Assembly: GCA_016935875.1 (NCBI GenBank)
Contig: JAFGQD010000129.1
Span: forward strand, 1 to 20,585
Reading direction: 5' to 3'
Length of the DNA: 20,585 nucleotides
Source of the DNA: Deltaproteobacteria bacterium
GTDB lineage: Bacteria; Desulfobacterota; Syntrophia; Syntrophales; UBA2210
This document shows, piece after piece, positions 1 through 7,281 of this stretch (within the stretch, counting starts at the first letter, position 1; each line of letters starts with the position of its first letter). The translations under genes were made by a program, and so were the position numbers. A model generated the notes under the pieces. That model searched no databases and was not told the origin of the DNA. It saw nothing but the letters and a program-made list of their open reading frames with translations.

Positions 1-6
1 AAAATT

Positions 7-67
7 AATCAAATCCAGTAATTTCTGGTCAGATTTGTGTGTATGAGTCCCGGGGATTTTGTTCTTT
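7..67. repeat. Direct repeat, copy 1 (outside the glycosyltransferase 3' end)
   Basis: This stretch begins AATCAAATCC and ends GTTCTTT. Read by eye it matches 1174-1235 at about 52 of 62 positions, with one single-base gap near position 30 of the copy. The two copies have the same orientation and bracket the glycosyltransferase gene. The repeat could be the remnant of a dispersed element or of a duplicated gene end. Its identity is unknown. Confidence 0.7.
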
Positions 68-168
68 GAAGGTTTGCACGATTATCTCTATGGAAATCCG
101 TATTGCATAACAATACATACTTTAAAAAAGACAAAAACTGAGGCTGTAGTTATAAATATCTGATATCA

Positions 169-1056
169 CTATAAAACCGTCGCATTTTCATCGGTAGCCC
201 GAGCGATGCGCTTGTAAAAATCAAACTTGTCACGATATGTTTTACTGTACCCTGCACCGCAAAGATGGATCCAGCTATTGTCCACTACTGGTATGGTATG
301 GGGAATTTTATGCAATGGATCAATGACTTCTCTCAGCAGTCGCGGGGCAAATCGCACCTGAGTGTGATCAAACTTTTTATACAGAATGGGCCAATTACGT
401 CCCCCGGTATCAAGATCACGTGAAAAATCGTTAAGAAAGTTCAACGGAAGATGATGCACTGCGGAGAAATCATACGAACAGTACCCGGCACACAGATTCC
501 AACCCAATGTACCGCCGAATTTACCGATATTGAGGGCTCCATAGAACGGTTGATCTTCTAAAATAGCCCCGCGCCCGATTTTTTCCATCGGGATAAGGTC
601 ATGATCTATGAAGCTAAAAGTACGTGGCCTTACAGCCTGCACCACATTTCGAAATACCCAGGTCATCGCCATTCCATGCGACCGATTTGGGTGCGCCGTA
701 GGGTTGGGCGGCAGGGCTAAATATGGAACACCACGATCTTGGCATGTTCGCTCGATATCGTCCCGTGCTTGTGCGCGACGAGAATTGTCGAAGACGAGCA
801 CAGTCCCATCGGTTAAATGGCGCGCAGCCATTCTCAATAACCAATCTAAGGTCCAAGGATCTTCATACGCGACAACGAGCCAAACATCTCTTCCTCTTGC
901 GATATGCTCTGCATTGTGTAGAAACCGCTTCAGAGATTTCGGGCGTATCGTGCAGAAAGTACTTTGAAGAATGTCGTTACATACTTGAATCATGAAATGA
1001 TCCAAAGGTTTTATTCTAAACCATTCCCGCGTTGAGTAATTTCTGAGGTTTCGCAT
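169..1056 (-). CDS. Putative GT-A fold glycosyltransferase (family 2-like)
   Basis: Encodes 295 residues. No signal peptide or membrane segment is visible, so it is probably a cytoplasmic sugar transferase. The N-terminal half reads like a nucleotide-sugar-binding Rossmann region: hydrophobic strands WLVVAYED (about residue 59) and TVLVFDNS (about 84). A central FSFIDHDLIP (about 147) looks like the DxD metal/nucleotide-sugar motif of GT-A enzymes, here DHD. A later DTGGRNW segment resembles the acceptor-side loop. The ATG at 1056 has GAGGT about nine bases upstream. The gene stands alone: the next gene in its direction is outside the window, and the MBL gene ends 180 bases upstream. It is flanked by imperfect direct repeats (7-67 and 1174-1235), which suggests acquisition. 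The acceptor and donor cannot be predicted. The family call is inferred from motif layout, not from alignment. Confidence 0.6.
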   Translation of the reverse strand: MRNLRNYSTREWFRIKPLDHFMIQVCNDILQSTFCTIRPKSLKRFLHNAEHIARGRDVWLVVAYEDPWTLDWLLRMAARHLTDGTVLVFDNSRRAQARDDIERTCQDRGVPYLALPPNPTAHPNRSHGMAMTWVFRNVVQAVRPRTFSFIDHDLIPMEKIGRGAILEDQPFYGALNIGKFGGTLGWNLCAGYCSYDFSAVHHLPLNFLNDFSRDLDTGGRNWPILYKKFDHTQVRFAPRLLREVIDPLHKIPHTIPVVDNSWIHLCGAGYSKTYRDKFDFYKRIARATDENATVL

Positions 1057-1173
1057 ACGCTTAAGACCTCTTATTCTCAGGCACTCTTTGTGTATCGCAC
1101 AGTCGGCTAGAATCTAATATTCCTACTCATTCATGGTATACTGTGACGTCTATCTCTTTTATTAAAGCCTGTC

Positions 1174-1235
1174 AATCAAATCCGGTAATTTCTGGTTCAG
1201 GTTTGTGCGGATGAGTCCCAAGCCTGTTGTTCTTT
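1174..1235. repeat. Direct repeat, copy 2 (between glycosyltransferase and MBL gene)
   Basis: This is the second copy of the repeat at 7-67, abutting the stop codon of the MBL gene. On the minus strand one frame reads GLIRTNLNQKLPDLIDRL and then a stop, which looks like a protein C-terminus. Copy 1 reads similarly (GLIHTNL...KLLDLIN) if its one-base deletion is restored. The repeat may therefore be the tail of a degraded coding element. No family was recognised. Confidence 0.7.
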
Positions 1236-1236
1236 A

Positions 1237-2232
1237 TCAGGAGATGGCATATACAAGATGCTTTCCACTTCCATCCTCTCTGACAGTGCCCTCTTTTAAC
1301 AATTCTATGATATGTATATAGGTTTCGTTAGTGGCGAGAAATTTGTCCAGTTCCGATAGGTTCTCCCCAAAAATATCGAGAGAGATTTGAAACGTGGTCT
1401 TCCGCCCTTTCCTGATCGCATCGAGGATAAGACTCTTTCTCTCCCTGTGATGCTCTTGTATTTCGTTCACCCTCCCCTTGAGGTCTGGAAAGGGATCGCC
1501 GTGGGCGGGACAGACCATTCTGACGGGAAGGTTCTTAACCTTATCCAGAGAGGAGAGAAAAGCGTCGAGGGGGTGGAAGTCGGAATCGAAAAGGTCGGGG
1601 CTGAGATTAGGAGTAATGTCGGGCAAAACATGATCGCCAGAAATCAGAATGTTATCATTCCCGAAATAGAAACAGTTGTGGCCGTTTGCGTGTCCCGGTG
1701 TAGAAATAGTCTCGAAGGTTCTTCCGCATGCCTCATACCTCTTGCACGGTTGCAGAATTTCGTCCACATCGAAGGGAATGGTAACTTTTTTGAAACGGCC
1801 GAACATCTTCGCTATGAAATCGAGTGTTTTTTCGGGAAGGCCGTGCCGAGAGAGGAACTCCCGCATTCTTTTGACTATGAGGTCTCCATCTTTCATCCTC
1901 TCAATATGCCTTCTGCCTTCTTCCGACATATGGATAATAGCGCCTGATTTTTCTTTTATCAGGCCCGCCACACCGCAGTGGTCGGCGTGAAAGTGGGTCA
2001 GGAATATGTGGCCGATGTGGCCGATCGAAAGTCCCATGAATGCAAGAGAAGCTTCAATTTTCGGCAGGGTGCCGCTCATATTAAGTCCGGTATCGAAAAG
2101 GGCGGCTTCATTATCATGAACGATAAGAAAAACATTGACATGTCCGAGGCGGAGAGGCATCGGCAATGTAATCATATAAAAGCTGTCCGCAATTTCCTGA
2201 ATATGATGGATAGGGGGGTCAACTGTTGACAT
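1237..2232 (-). CDS. MBL-fold metallo-hydrolase with C-terminal winged helix (LACTB2-like)
   Basis: Encodes 331 residues from the ATG at 2232. A TTG at 2256 would add eight residues but has no spaced Shine-Dalgarno; the ATG has a weak GAGG about 12 bases upstream. The metallo-beta-lactamase metal motif is complete: THFHADHCG at residues 79-87 (H80, H82, D84, H85). It is followed by STPGHANGHN (third metal His), SGDHVLPD and a terminal PAHGDP, so two metals can be bound. After about residue 240, the HHRER segment and the following ILDAIRKG region match the winged-helix domain of LACTB2-type hydrolases. Family members cleave thioesters, RNA or other phosphodiesters, so the substrate is not predictable. 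It lies downstream of the VIT-like gene on the same strand, about 180 bases away, and may share its transcript. Confidence 0.85.
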   Translation of the reverse strand: MSTVDPPIHHIQEIADSFYMITLPMPLRLGHVNVFLIVHDNEAALFDTGLNMSGTLPKIEASLAFMGLSIGHIGHIFLTHFHADHCGVAGLIKEKSGAIIHMSEEGRRHIERMKDGDLIVKRMREFLSRHGLPEKTLDFIAKMFGRFKKVTIPFDVDEILQPCKRYEACGRTFETISTPGHANGHNCFYFGNDNILISGDHVLPDITPNLSPDLFDSDFHPLDAFLSSLDKVKNLPVRMVCPAHGDPFPDLKGRVNEIQEHHRERKSLILDAIRKGRKTTFQISLDIFGENLSELDKFLATNETYIHIIELLKEGTVREDGSGKHLVYAIS

Positions 2233-2256
2233 GTTATAATTGTGCCTCGCTGCCAA

Positions 2257-2422
2257 CCTTTATAGAACAATCCCGTAAATGTCAAGTGACGGGGCGAAAG
2301 AGGATCTTGAACCACTTCTCAGATTCGGAGAGCTTGCCGAACCTGATGTTTATATTGCTGGTGATGACTGCTTTCTCCGGAAGATATATACAGAGTTATG
2401 GAACAGTATGTCGCCTACCTGA
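2257..2422 (+). other. MBL/VIT intergenic spacer with a possible gene fragment
   Basis: The spacer between the two minus-strand genes holds a 47-codon plus-strand frame from the ATG at 2279 to the TGA at 2420-2422. Its middle reads GELAEPDVYIAGDDCF. No Shine-Dalgarno precedes it. A different frame then continues in a protein-like way (EQYVAYLNVEPTQMPT) into the antisense of the VIT gene. It is either a small frameshifted remnant or chance. No family was recognised. Confidence 0.2.
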
Positions 2423-2891
2423 ATGTTGAACCGACCCAGATGCCGACATAGTAAGTTACAGCTACGACAGCCAGAGCGGTAAGTAAGTGCTCCGAGATTA
2501 CATTCCCGGGTTTTGCTTTTTGCTCTTTAGCCATGTAAAAACTGAAAATCCCCAATAGAGACAGTCCCCAGGCTACACTCACAATAATTGCTGTCCCGAG
2601 CGGACACACCAGAACAGGAACAATGAATGTCACTGCAAAGGTGAATTTGAATAAGAAAGTAAAAATTGTAGCTTCCCATATCTCTTTCGCGGTGTGCTTA
2701 TTCTCGGATTCTTCAGAAATGTGAATACCCAGTGCATCTGAAAATGCGTCCGCTATCGCTATCGTGATTATGCCGCCGATAACTACAAGCTTTGAGTGCG
2801 TTCCTGAATACAGACCTACCATCAATCCGAGAGTCGTTATTATTGCAGAGGTTAATCCGAAGCTGAGTCCGACTTTCAGCGAATGTTTCAT
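2415..2891 (-). CDS. VIT1/CCC1-like integral membrane protein
   Basis: Encodes 158 residues, almost all membrane. Five hydrophobic segments can be seen at about residues 5-27, 33-50, 70-90, 97-118 and 132-153. The topology, the first-segment pattern GLTSAIITTLGLMVGLYSGT and the polar stretch after helix 2 (DALGIHISEESE) resemble the VIT1/CCC1 family, which moves Fe2+ or Mn2+ across membranes. The protein is shorter than usual (about 170-250 residues), and the conserved Asp of helix 1 in canonical members (DGL) is replaced by Phe (FGL). Iron transport is therefore a weak inference. The ATG at 2891 has GGAAGG about 11 bases upstream. It is followed on the same strand by the MBL hydrolase. Confidence 0.6.
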   Translation of the reverse strand: MKHSLKVGLSFGLTSAIITTLGLMVGLYSGTHSKLVVIGGIITIAIADAFSDALGIHISEESENKHTAKEIWEATIFTFLFKFTFAVTFIVPVLVCPLGTAIIVSVAWGLSLLGIFSFYMAKEQKAKPGNVISEHLLTALAVVAVTYYVGIWVGSTFR

Positions 2892-3310
2892 AGTGATTTG
2901 AAGCCTTCCGTTGTATTACGCTATTCTTGTAAAAATCCCTGAATCAGCTGAAGAATAGAAATAAATACACCGAATTTCTTTCATACCGATCTCATTAGAT
3001 GCTATTTTTGTTTCTTTTCTTTTGCCTTTTTATTTTTCGGACGCAACCTGCCGTGAGTACCTCTGGAGATTTTCCCCCGTTTGCTGCGCACATCTCCTTT
3101 CCCCATGTTTAGTCCCCCCTTCCTGTCTGTGTTGGTTGTTCCTGCCGCCTGGCTGTGTAACTTCTATTCATCCCGGCCGGTTGGTGTTTCCCGATAAAGC
3201 AATAAGGATTCGCCGACAGAAATACAGTTATTGGGATATTTGTCAAGGATTTTTATATGCATTAGATCGGACAACCCATTTTTCAGGGATGTGTGTTCGA
3301 CAATTTAATA

Positions 3311-3320
3311 CCCGATCGGG
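3311..3320. promoter_or_regulatory. Palindrome CCCGATCGGG, possible operator for the Fe-S operon
   Basis: This perfect 10-bp palindrome sits in the context AATACCCGATCGGGCAC. It lies five bases before TATATT (3326-3331), a possible -10 box with no good -35. The left half (ATACCCGA) resembles half-sites of IscR/Rrf2-type Fe-S regulators, so control of the downstream Fe-S genes is possible. The distance to sufC is nearly 390 bases, and no regulator gene is nearby. Confidence 0.3.
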
Positions 3321-3578
3321 CACGTTATATTTTTTGATCCCATAACTCTGCCAAGGGGGTGCGCAGTTTCGTCCAGTCCTCTCGAGAGAGAATATCACAC
3401 CATTCGGGTTGATGCCTTAGGAAAGATCCGTTTAGAGAGCTGTGCCTGAAGCATGGCCTATCTGAACAGATCTTCTGCAACAGGGAGCATAAACTGGAGA
3501 TGTCGATGACCTCGTGGTTCGAAATAGCGAACATTACTTGACGTGACCTATAAAAAGCGTGTCTTCTTGTTTGAAGAC

Positions 3579-3606
3579 TTGCCATTTCTTGTTTTATGTT
3601 TATTTT
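3579..3606 (+). promoter_or_regulatory. Possible sigma-70 promoter for sufC/smsC
   Basis: TTGCCA (3579-3584) and TATTTT (3601-3606) are separated by 16 bases. Each hexamer matches the consensus at four positions. It would give a leader of about 95 bases before the start at 3708. The support is weak. Confidence 0.25.
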
Positions 3607-3707
3607 ATGGAAGACGCAGAAACGAAAAGATTTGTATTGACTTTTTGGAGAAGAGACGGCATAGGGCACTAGAAATTTCCAGAGGTCAGGGATCAAGGAG
3701 AAAAGAA

Positions 3708-4463
3708 ATGTTACTCATAGAAGACCTGCAGGTTAAGCTTGGCAATAAGAAGATTCTCAAACAGGTGAATCTTGAGATTAAGCCCGGGGAGACACATATC
3801 CTGTTTGGTCCGAACGGGTCCGGGAAGACATCTCTCCTGATGACGATAATGGGTTATCCGCAGTATAAAGTTACCGGTGGGCGGATCTTGTTCAAGGGCG
3901 AAGATATTACGCATATGAATATTGATGAAAGGGCGCGTCTCGGCATAGGGATGTCCTACCAGCGTCCGCCCAGCATACAGGGTTTAAAAACGCGGGGGAT
4001 GGTTCAGATTTGTGCGAATAATGGAGTAGATGTTGATTCTTTGGCGAAAGAGATTAATTTTTCGGACTTTCTCGACCGCGATATCAATGTAGGCTTTTCC
4101 GGAGGCGAGATTAAACGGTCTGAGCTGCTCCAGTTAATGGCCCAAAAGCCCGATTTTCTCCTTTTTGACGAACCGGAATCGGGTGTTGATGTGGAAAATA
4201 TTGCCCTTATCGGGAAAACGATCAGTCGTCTTCTGGAACGGGACATACACGCTACACAGGACAAGTCGAAGAAACAGCTAACAAAAGAAAGGGCTCGTAT
4301 GGGACTCATTATAACCCATACGGGATTTATTCTCGATTATTTGACGGCAGATAAGGGCCAGGTTCTCTACAATGGTGCGCTGGCATGCATGGGTAATCCC
4401 ATTGAAATCTTCAAACAGATCAAGGAAGTTGGGTATGGGGAGTGTGTGCGATGCGTAGCTTAG
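3708..4463 (+). CDS. sufC: SufC/SmsC-type ABC ATPase of Fe-S cluster assembly
   Basis: Encodes 251 residues from the ATG at 3708, preceded by AAGGAG seven bases upstream. The open frame continues upstream to 3543, but that part is not protein-like. It is the soluble ATPase that drives the SufB-type scaffold in Fe-S cluster assembly. All ATPase elements are present: Walker A GPNGSGKTS (about residues 36-44), Q-loop YQRPPS, signature FSGGEIKRSE, Walker B FLLFDEPESGVD and H-loop ITHTG. A charged insertion (HATQDKSKKQLTKERARM) lies just before the H-loop strand. The C-terminus carries CxxC (C246, C249). Only one SufBD-type partner follows and there is no SufS or SufU, so this matches the minimal SmsCB (SUF-like minimal) arrangement rather than full SUF. 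The end overlaps the next gene by 13 bases, implying translational coupling. Confidence 0.92.
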   Translation: MLLIEDLQVKLGNKKILKQVNLEIKPGETHILFGPNGSGKTSLLMTIMGYPQYKVTGGRILFKGEDITHMNIDERARLGIGMSYQRPPSIQGLKTRGMVQICANNGVDVDSLAKEINFSDFLDRDINVGFSGGEIKRSELLQLMAQKPDFLLFDEPESGVDVENIALIGKTISRLLERDIHATQDKSKKQLTKERARMGLIITHTGFILDYLTADKGQVLYNGALACMGNPIEIFKQIKEVGYGECVRCVA

Positions 4464-5662
4464 ATGATATGGCCCACGAGGCTAAAGATAAGAAGGCGGC
4501 CATTGGGCCGGACATTGATCTGGATACCTATTCTCTCGAGTCAGTAACGCATGCCGATCTGAAAAATCTGAATACTATGTCCAAAGAGGATAGAGAAAGA
4601 ATGACCCTTGCCGGTCTGGATGTCAGCGAGAAGGGGCGCGCCGGCACGTATATCCAGCGGGATGCCACGGCTGTCCACTCCGGTTCAAATATTGATGGCC
4701 TAGAGATAATTCCCATCAAAAAAGCGCTCGCAGAGATCGGCTGGATACGGGATTACTACTGGAAATTGGCGGCGGTGGATACGGACAAATATACGGCGCG
4801 TGTTCGTCTCGATCTGCAGGATGGATATGTTATACGGGTACTACCCGGCAAGAAGGTAACACTGCCGGCGCAGGCATGCCTCTACCTTGAGAAAGAGGGA
4901 TTTAATCAGAATGTGCATAACATCATTATAGCCGAGGAGGAATCGGAACTGCACATAATATCCGGTTGCGCGAGCGCCGCCCATGTGACCCGTGGTCTGC
5001 ACGCGGGAGTCACGGAATTCTATGTAAAGAAAAACGCAAAACTGAGTTTTACCATGATTCATCATTGGGGGAAGGACGTAGTGGTTCGGCCCCGATCTGT
5101 GGGAATAGTCGAAAAGGGTGGCCTCTTCCTCAGCAACTACATCTCCATGAAACCGGTTAAATCCGTCCAGATGTACCCGACAATATATCTTGTGGGAAAG
5201 GGTGCGGTCGCCCGTTCCTACAGTCTGCTTGTCGCGAGTCCCGGTTCGGAGCTGGATGTGGGTGGACGTATTTACCTCCAGGCAAAGGATACGCGCGCGG
5301 AGATTGTCTCGCGAACCATTACCAATGGAGGAAATATAATTTCACGCGGAGATATCATAGGCGAGGTACCGGGAGTAAAAGGGCACCTGGAATGTCACGG
5401 CCTTATCCTTAACGGTGGTGTTATGCATGCAATTCCAGAATTGAAAGGCCTGGTTGACGGTGTGGAACTGTCGCATGAGGCGGCGGTCGGCAAGATTGCG
5501 CAGGAGGAAATACTCTACCTGATGTCACGTGGTCTGACTGAAGAAGAGGCAACTGCGACAATAGTGCGAGGATTCCTGAGCATAGATATCCCCGGTCTTC
5601 CAGCGCCGCTCAAGGCGGAGATAGATCGCGCTGTGGAACTGAGTCAAAAGGAAGTTATGTAG
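4451..5662 (+). CDS. sufB: SufB/SmsB-type Fe-S cluster scaffold subunit
   Basis: Encodes 403 residues from the ATG at 4451, with GGGGAG (4437-4442) eight bases upstream. A GTG at 4442 would add three residues. This is a SufBD-family beta-helix protein, the partner of the ATPase encoded just upstream, on which clusters are thought to form. The family is recognised from the central beta-helix region and the C-terminal segment, where SHEAAVGKI, the ILYLMSRGLTEEEA segment and IVRGF match the conserved SufB/SufD tail. Compared with memory of E. coli SufB, the cysteine of the KCGAHT loop is absent here: the loop reads LNGGVMHAIP, keeping only the His. A Cys lies slightly upstream in LECHGLIL. Single-scaffold (SmsB-like) use is therefore more likely than a SufB-SufD heterodimer. 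A short candidate gene begins 17 bases after the stop. Confidence 0.9.
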   Translation: MRSLDDMAHEAKDKKAAIGPDIDLDTYSLESVTHADLKNLNTMSKEDRERMTLAGLDVSEKGRAGTYIQRDATAVHSGSNIDGLEIIPIKKALAEIGWIRDYYWKLAAVDTDKYTARVRLDLQDGYVIRVLPGKKVTLPAQACLYLEKEGFNQNVHNIIIAEEESELHIISGCASAAHVTRGLHAGVTEFYVKKNAKLSFTMIHHWGKDVVVRPRSVGIVEKGGLFLSNYISMKPVKSVQMYPTIYLVGKGAVARSYSLLVASPGSELDVGGRIYLQAKDTRAEIVSRTITNGGNIISRGDIIGEVPGVKGHLECHGLILNGGVMHAIPELKGLVDGVELSHEAAVGKIAQEEILYLMSRGLTEEEATATIVRGFLSIDIPGLPAPLKAEIDRAVELSQKEVM

Positions 5663-5679
5663 AGTCTGAAGAGCAGGGG

Positions 5680-5853
5680 ATGTTCGTTATAAGAACATAT
5701 CGTGCTTTAGCCGAACGCTACTATGTGCTCGTTACGCTTCAGAATCTTGCGGTAGCCCCTATTGTAGTGCCGCTATCGCACGGTTTTCCCTGGATTTCTC
5801 CCCGAAATGTTGTTCCCATCAAATGGAATCCCCCTCCTTTGAAAGAAGCCTGA
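5680..5853 (+). CDS. Candidate 57-residue small protein downstream of sufB/smsB
   Basis: An open frame of 57 codons runs from ATG to TGA, preceded by GCAGGGG. That purine run is close to the ATG, so the ribosome site is marginal. The peptide begins MFVIRTYRALAERYYVLV and ends with a proline-rich tail (WNPPPLKEA). A mildly hydrophobic middle (LAVAPIVVPL) is too weak for a sure membrane helix. It lies 17 bases after the Fe-S operon on the same strand, so it could be a third cistron. The start overlaps a small hairpin (ATGTTC-GTTATAA-GAACAT, 5680-5698). It matches no family I know. It could equally be a chance frame in a 3' UTR. Confidence 0.3.
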   Translation: MFVIRTYRALAERYYVLVTLQNLAVAPIVVPLSHGFPWISPRNVVPIKWNPPPLKEA

Positions 5854-5920
5854 TTATTTTTTCATGTAATATTTTTAAATCATTGAACTAATCCCTTTAA
5901 AAATCCTGTATCCATCACGA

Positions 5921-5936
5921 TGGCATCCTTGTTGCT
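5921..5936 (+). promoter_or_regulatory. Sigma-54 (RpoN) promoter upstream of the CoA-transferase genes
   Basis: TGGCATCCTTGTTGCT matches the -24/-12 consensus TGGCACG-N4-TTGCW at all but two of the specified positions. The GG and GC dinucleotides are exactly ten bases apart. Transcription would begin near 5947, giving a leader of about 215 bases before the gene at 6162. No enhancer-binding activator gene is in the window. Between 5854 and 6161 nothing else was recognised except a TATAAT at 5986 with no -35. Confidence 0.6.
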
Positions 5937-6161
5937 GTGATAAAGTGGTTGCTTTTCCGGACCAGTTTGACTTCATATTTTCCGATATAATGCACTATTC
6001 CGATAGCCCCGGATTCGACTCTTCAGTAAGAACGATGATCAGGGGGAGTCAATGCAAAACTGCCGTGCGTAACTATGGGTGATTACCGGATTCACATCTT
6101 TTCAGAAATAGCAGAATCGGGTATTTTGACGTTCATCAGATTTGATGCGAGGAGGAGATAG

Positions 6162-7253
6162 ATGAGTACATTCAGCTACAATCAGGAGGCTTTGAAAAAT
6201 CTCAATATTGGAGATGCCTCTCTCTTGAATCACTTGATCGATTTTGAATCTGCGCGCGAGGCCCACCTCAATAAAGTCAGGGGCAAGGTTGACAAGAGAA
6301 TATCCCTCAAAGAGGCGGTGGCGGAATACGTGATGGATGGTGACGTGTTATGTGATACGGGCTTTTCCTACGTTCGGACTTGTCACCAGGCCTTCTTCGA
6401 GATGATGAGGCAGGGGAAAAAGGATCTGCAGATGATAGGCGCTCCCAATACGAATCAGAGTTACATGATAAACTACGGTTCGGTTACGTTTTCTCATAAT
6501 TCCTATGTGGGGGCGGAGATGCGCGGTACGGATCGCAACTACTCGCGCCAGCTCAAAAATGGAAAGGTCAAGATCCTTTCCGAGTGGAGCCACGGAGGTA
6601 TTGCGCAAGGACTCAAGGCGGCGCAGCTCGGGGCCCCCGGCCTGTTTAGTAAGCAGATGCTGGGATCGGACATCATGAACTACAACCCCTATATCAAGAC
6701 GATGCAGAATCCCATGAGGGATGATTCGGATCCTGTGGCATTTATTCCCGCACTCTACCCGGATGTGGCGTTTCTTCATGTCCAGGTTGCGGACAAATAT
6801 GGAAATGCGTGCATATATGGGCCGGTGGTCAACGATATCGCGCTGGCGGCAGCGACCCGAAAGGTTATCATTACAGCGGAGGAAATTGTCCCGGAGATCA
6901 ATCTCAGATACGTCAAGGATGGCGCAATGATACCCTTTATCTATGCGGATGCGGTAGTAGAACTGCCCTTTGGCGCCGTGCCCGGCAATATGCCGGGTTA
7001 TTATTACTGGTCGCGCCAGTGGTGGGAGAAACTGATGCGTTACGCTGCCCCTGATGAAAAAAGATTTATAGAATTTATTGAAGAGTGGATCATGGGTACA
7101 AAGGATCAGTTCGAATTTGTCGAAAAACTTGGAGGGGCAAAATGGATTGCCGAAGCGCGTCGCCAGACAAAGGCCGCGGAAAGCAACAACGAAGATATTG
7201 ATTTCCGGTATCAGGAGTACACAACCGTTAATAAAGCGGATATTTATTACTGA
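6162..7253 (+). CDS. Family I CoA-transferase, alpha subunit (glutaconate CoA-transferase-like)
   Basis: Encodes 363 residues. GAGGAGG lies about seven bases before the ATG. It pairs with the next gene to form a heteromeric CoA-transferase that moves CoA between an acyl-CoA and a free acid. Recognisable elements are the early ISLKEAVAEYVMDGDVLCDTG strand-turn, the NHL-like GAPNTN and ILSEWSHGG segments, and a core with FIPALYPDVAFLHVQVAD followed by KYGNACIYGP. These are typical of the GctA-like alpha chain. It is somewhat longer than the 320-residue Acidaminococcus GctA, with an extra charged N-terminus and a tail. The true substrate is unknown; glutaconate is only the closest named family. 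The two subunits are 28 bases apart and probably one transcript from the promoter at 5921. Confidence 0.85.
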   Translation: MSTFSYNQEALKNLNIGDASLLNHLIDFESAREAHLNKVRGKVDKRISLKEAVAEYVMDGDVLCDTGFSYVRTCHQAFFEMMRQGKKDLQMIGAPNTNQSYMINYGSVTFSHNSYVGAEMRGTDRNYSRQLKNGKVKILSEWSHGGIAQGLKAAQLGAPGLFSKQMLGSDIMNYNPYIKTMQNPMRDDSDPVAFIPALYPDVAFLHVQVADKYGNACIYGPVVNDIALAAATRKVIITAEEIVPEINLRYVKDGAMIPFIYADAVVELPFGAVPGNMPGYYYWSRQWWEKLMRYAAPDEKRFIEFIEEWIMGTKDQFEFVEKLGGAKWIAEARRQTKAAESNNEDIDFRYQEYTTVNKADIYY

Positions 7254-7281
7254 GAGATGATCTTGAAAGGGGCAACTCATT

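Larger units (their letters stand above)
2892..3707. other. Gene-poor region between the VIT-like gene and sufC/smsC
   Basis: About 800 bases without a convincing gene. It separates divergent units and must hold promoters for both. It contains a CCCGATCGGG palindrome (3311-3320) and a possible promoter (3579-3606). One plus-strand frame from about 3418 to 3541 reads in a protein-like way (PFRELCLKHGLSEQIF ... TSWFEIANIT, stop) but has no start codon with a Shine-Dalgarno. Another frame before it (REYHTIRVDALGKI) also looks coding-like. This may be a frameshifted remnant of an unidentified gene. The sequence at 3030-3180 is pyrimidine-rich and otherwise featureless. Confidence 0.4.

Noticed and set aside
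3022..3345. Plus-strand open frame of 107 codons before the Fe-S operon
   Set aside because: It is rich in Cys, Pro, Leu and Trp from pyrimidine-rich DNA, has no ribosome site and no recognisable domain.
3325..3696. Minus-strand open frame of 123 codons before the Fe-S operon
   Set aside because: Its C-terminal part (SREDWTKLRTPLAELWDQKI) is mildly protein-like, but it covers the probable sufC promoter region and matches no family.
5986..5991. TATAAT as a sigma-70 -10 box for the CoA-transferase genes
   Set aside because: No acceptable -35 hexamer lies 16-18 bases upstream; the nearest TTGACT is only 13 bases away. The sigma-54 site is much better.
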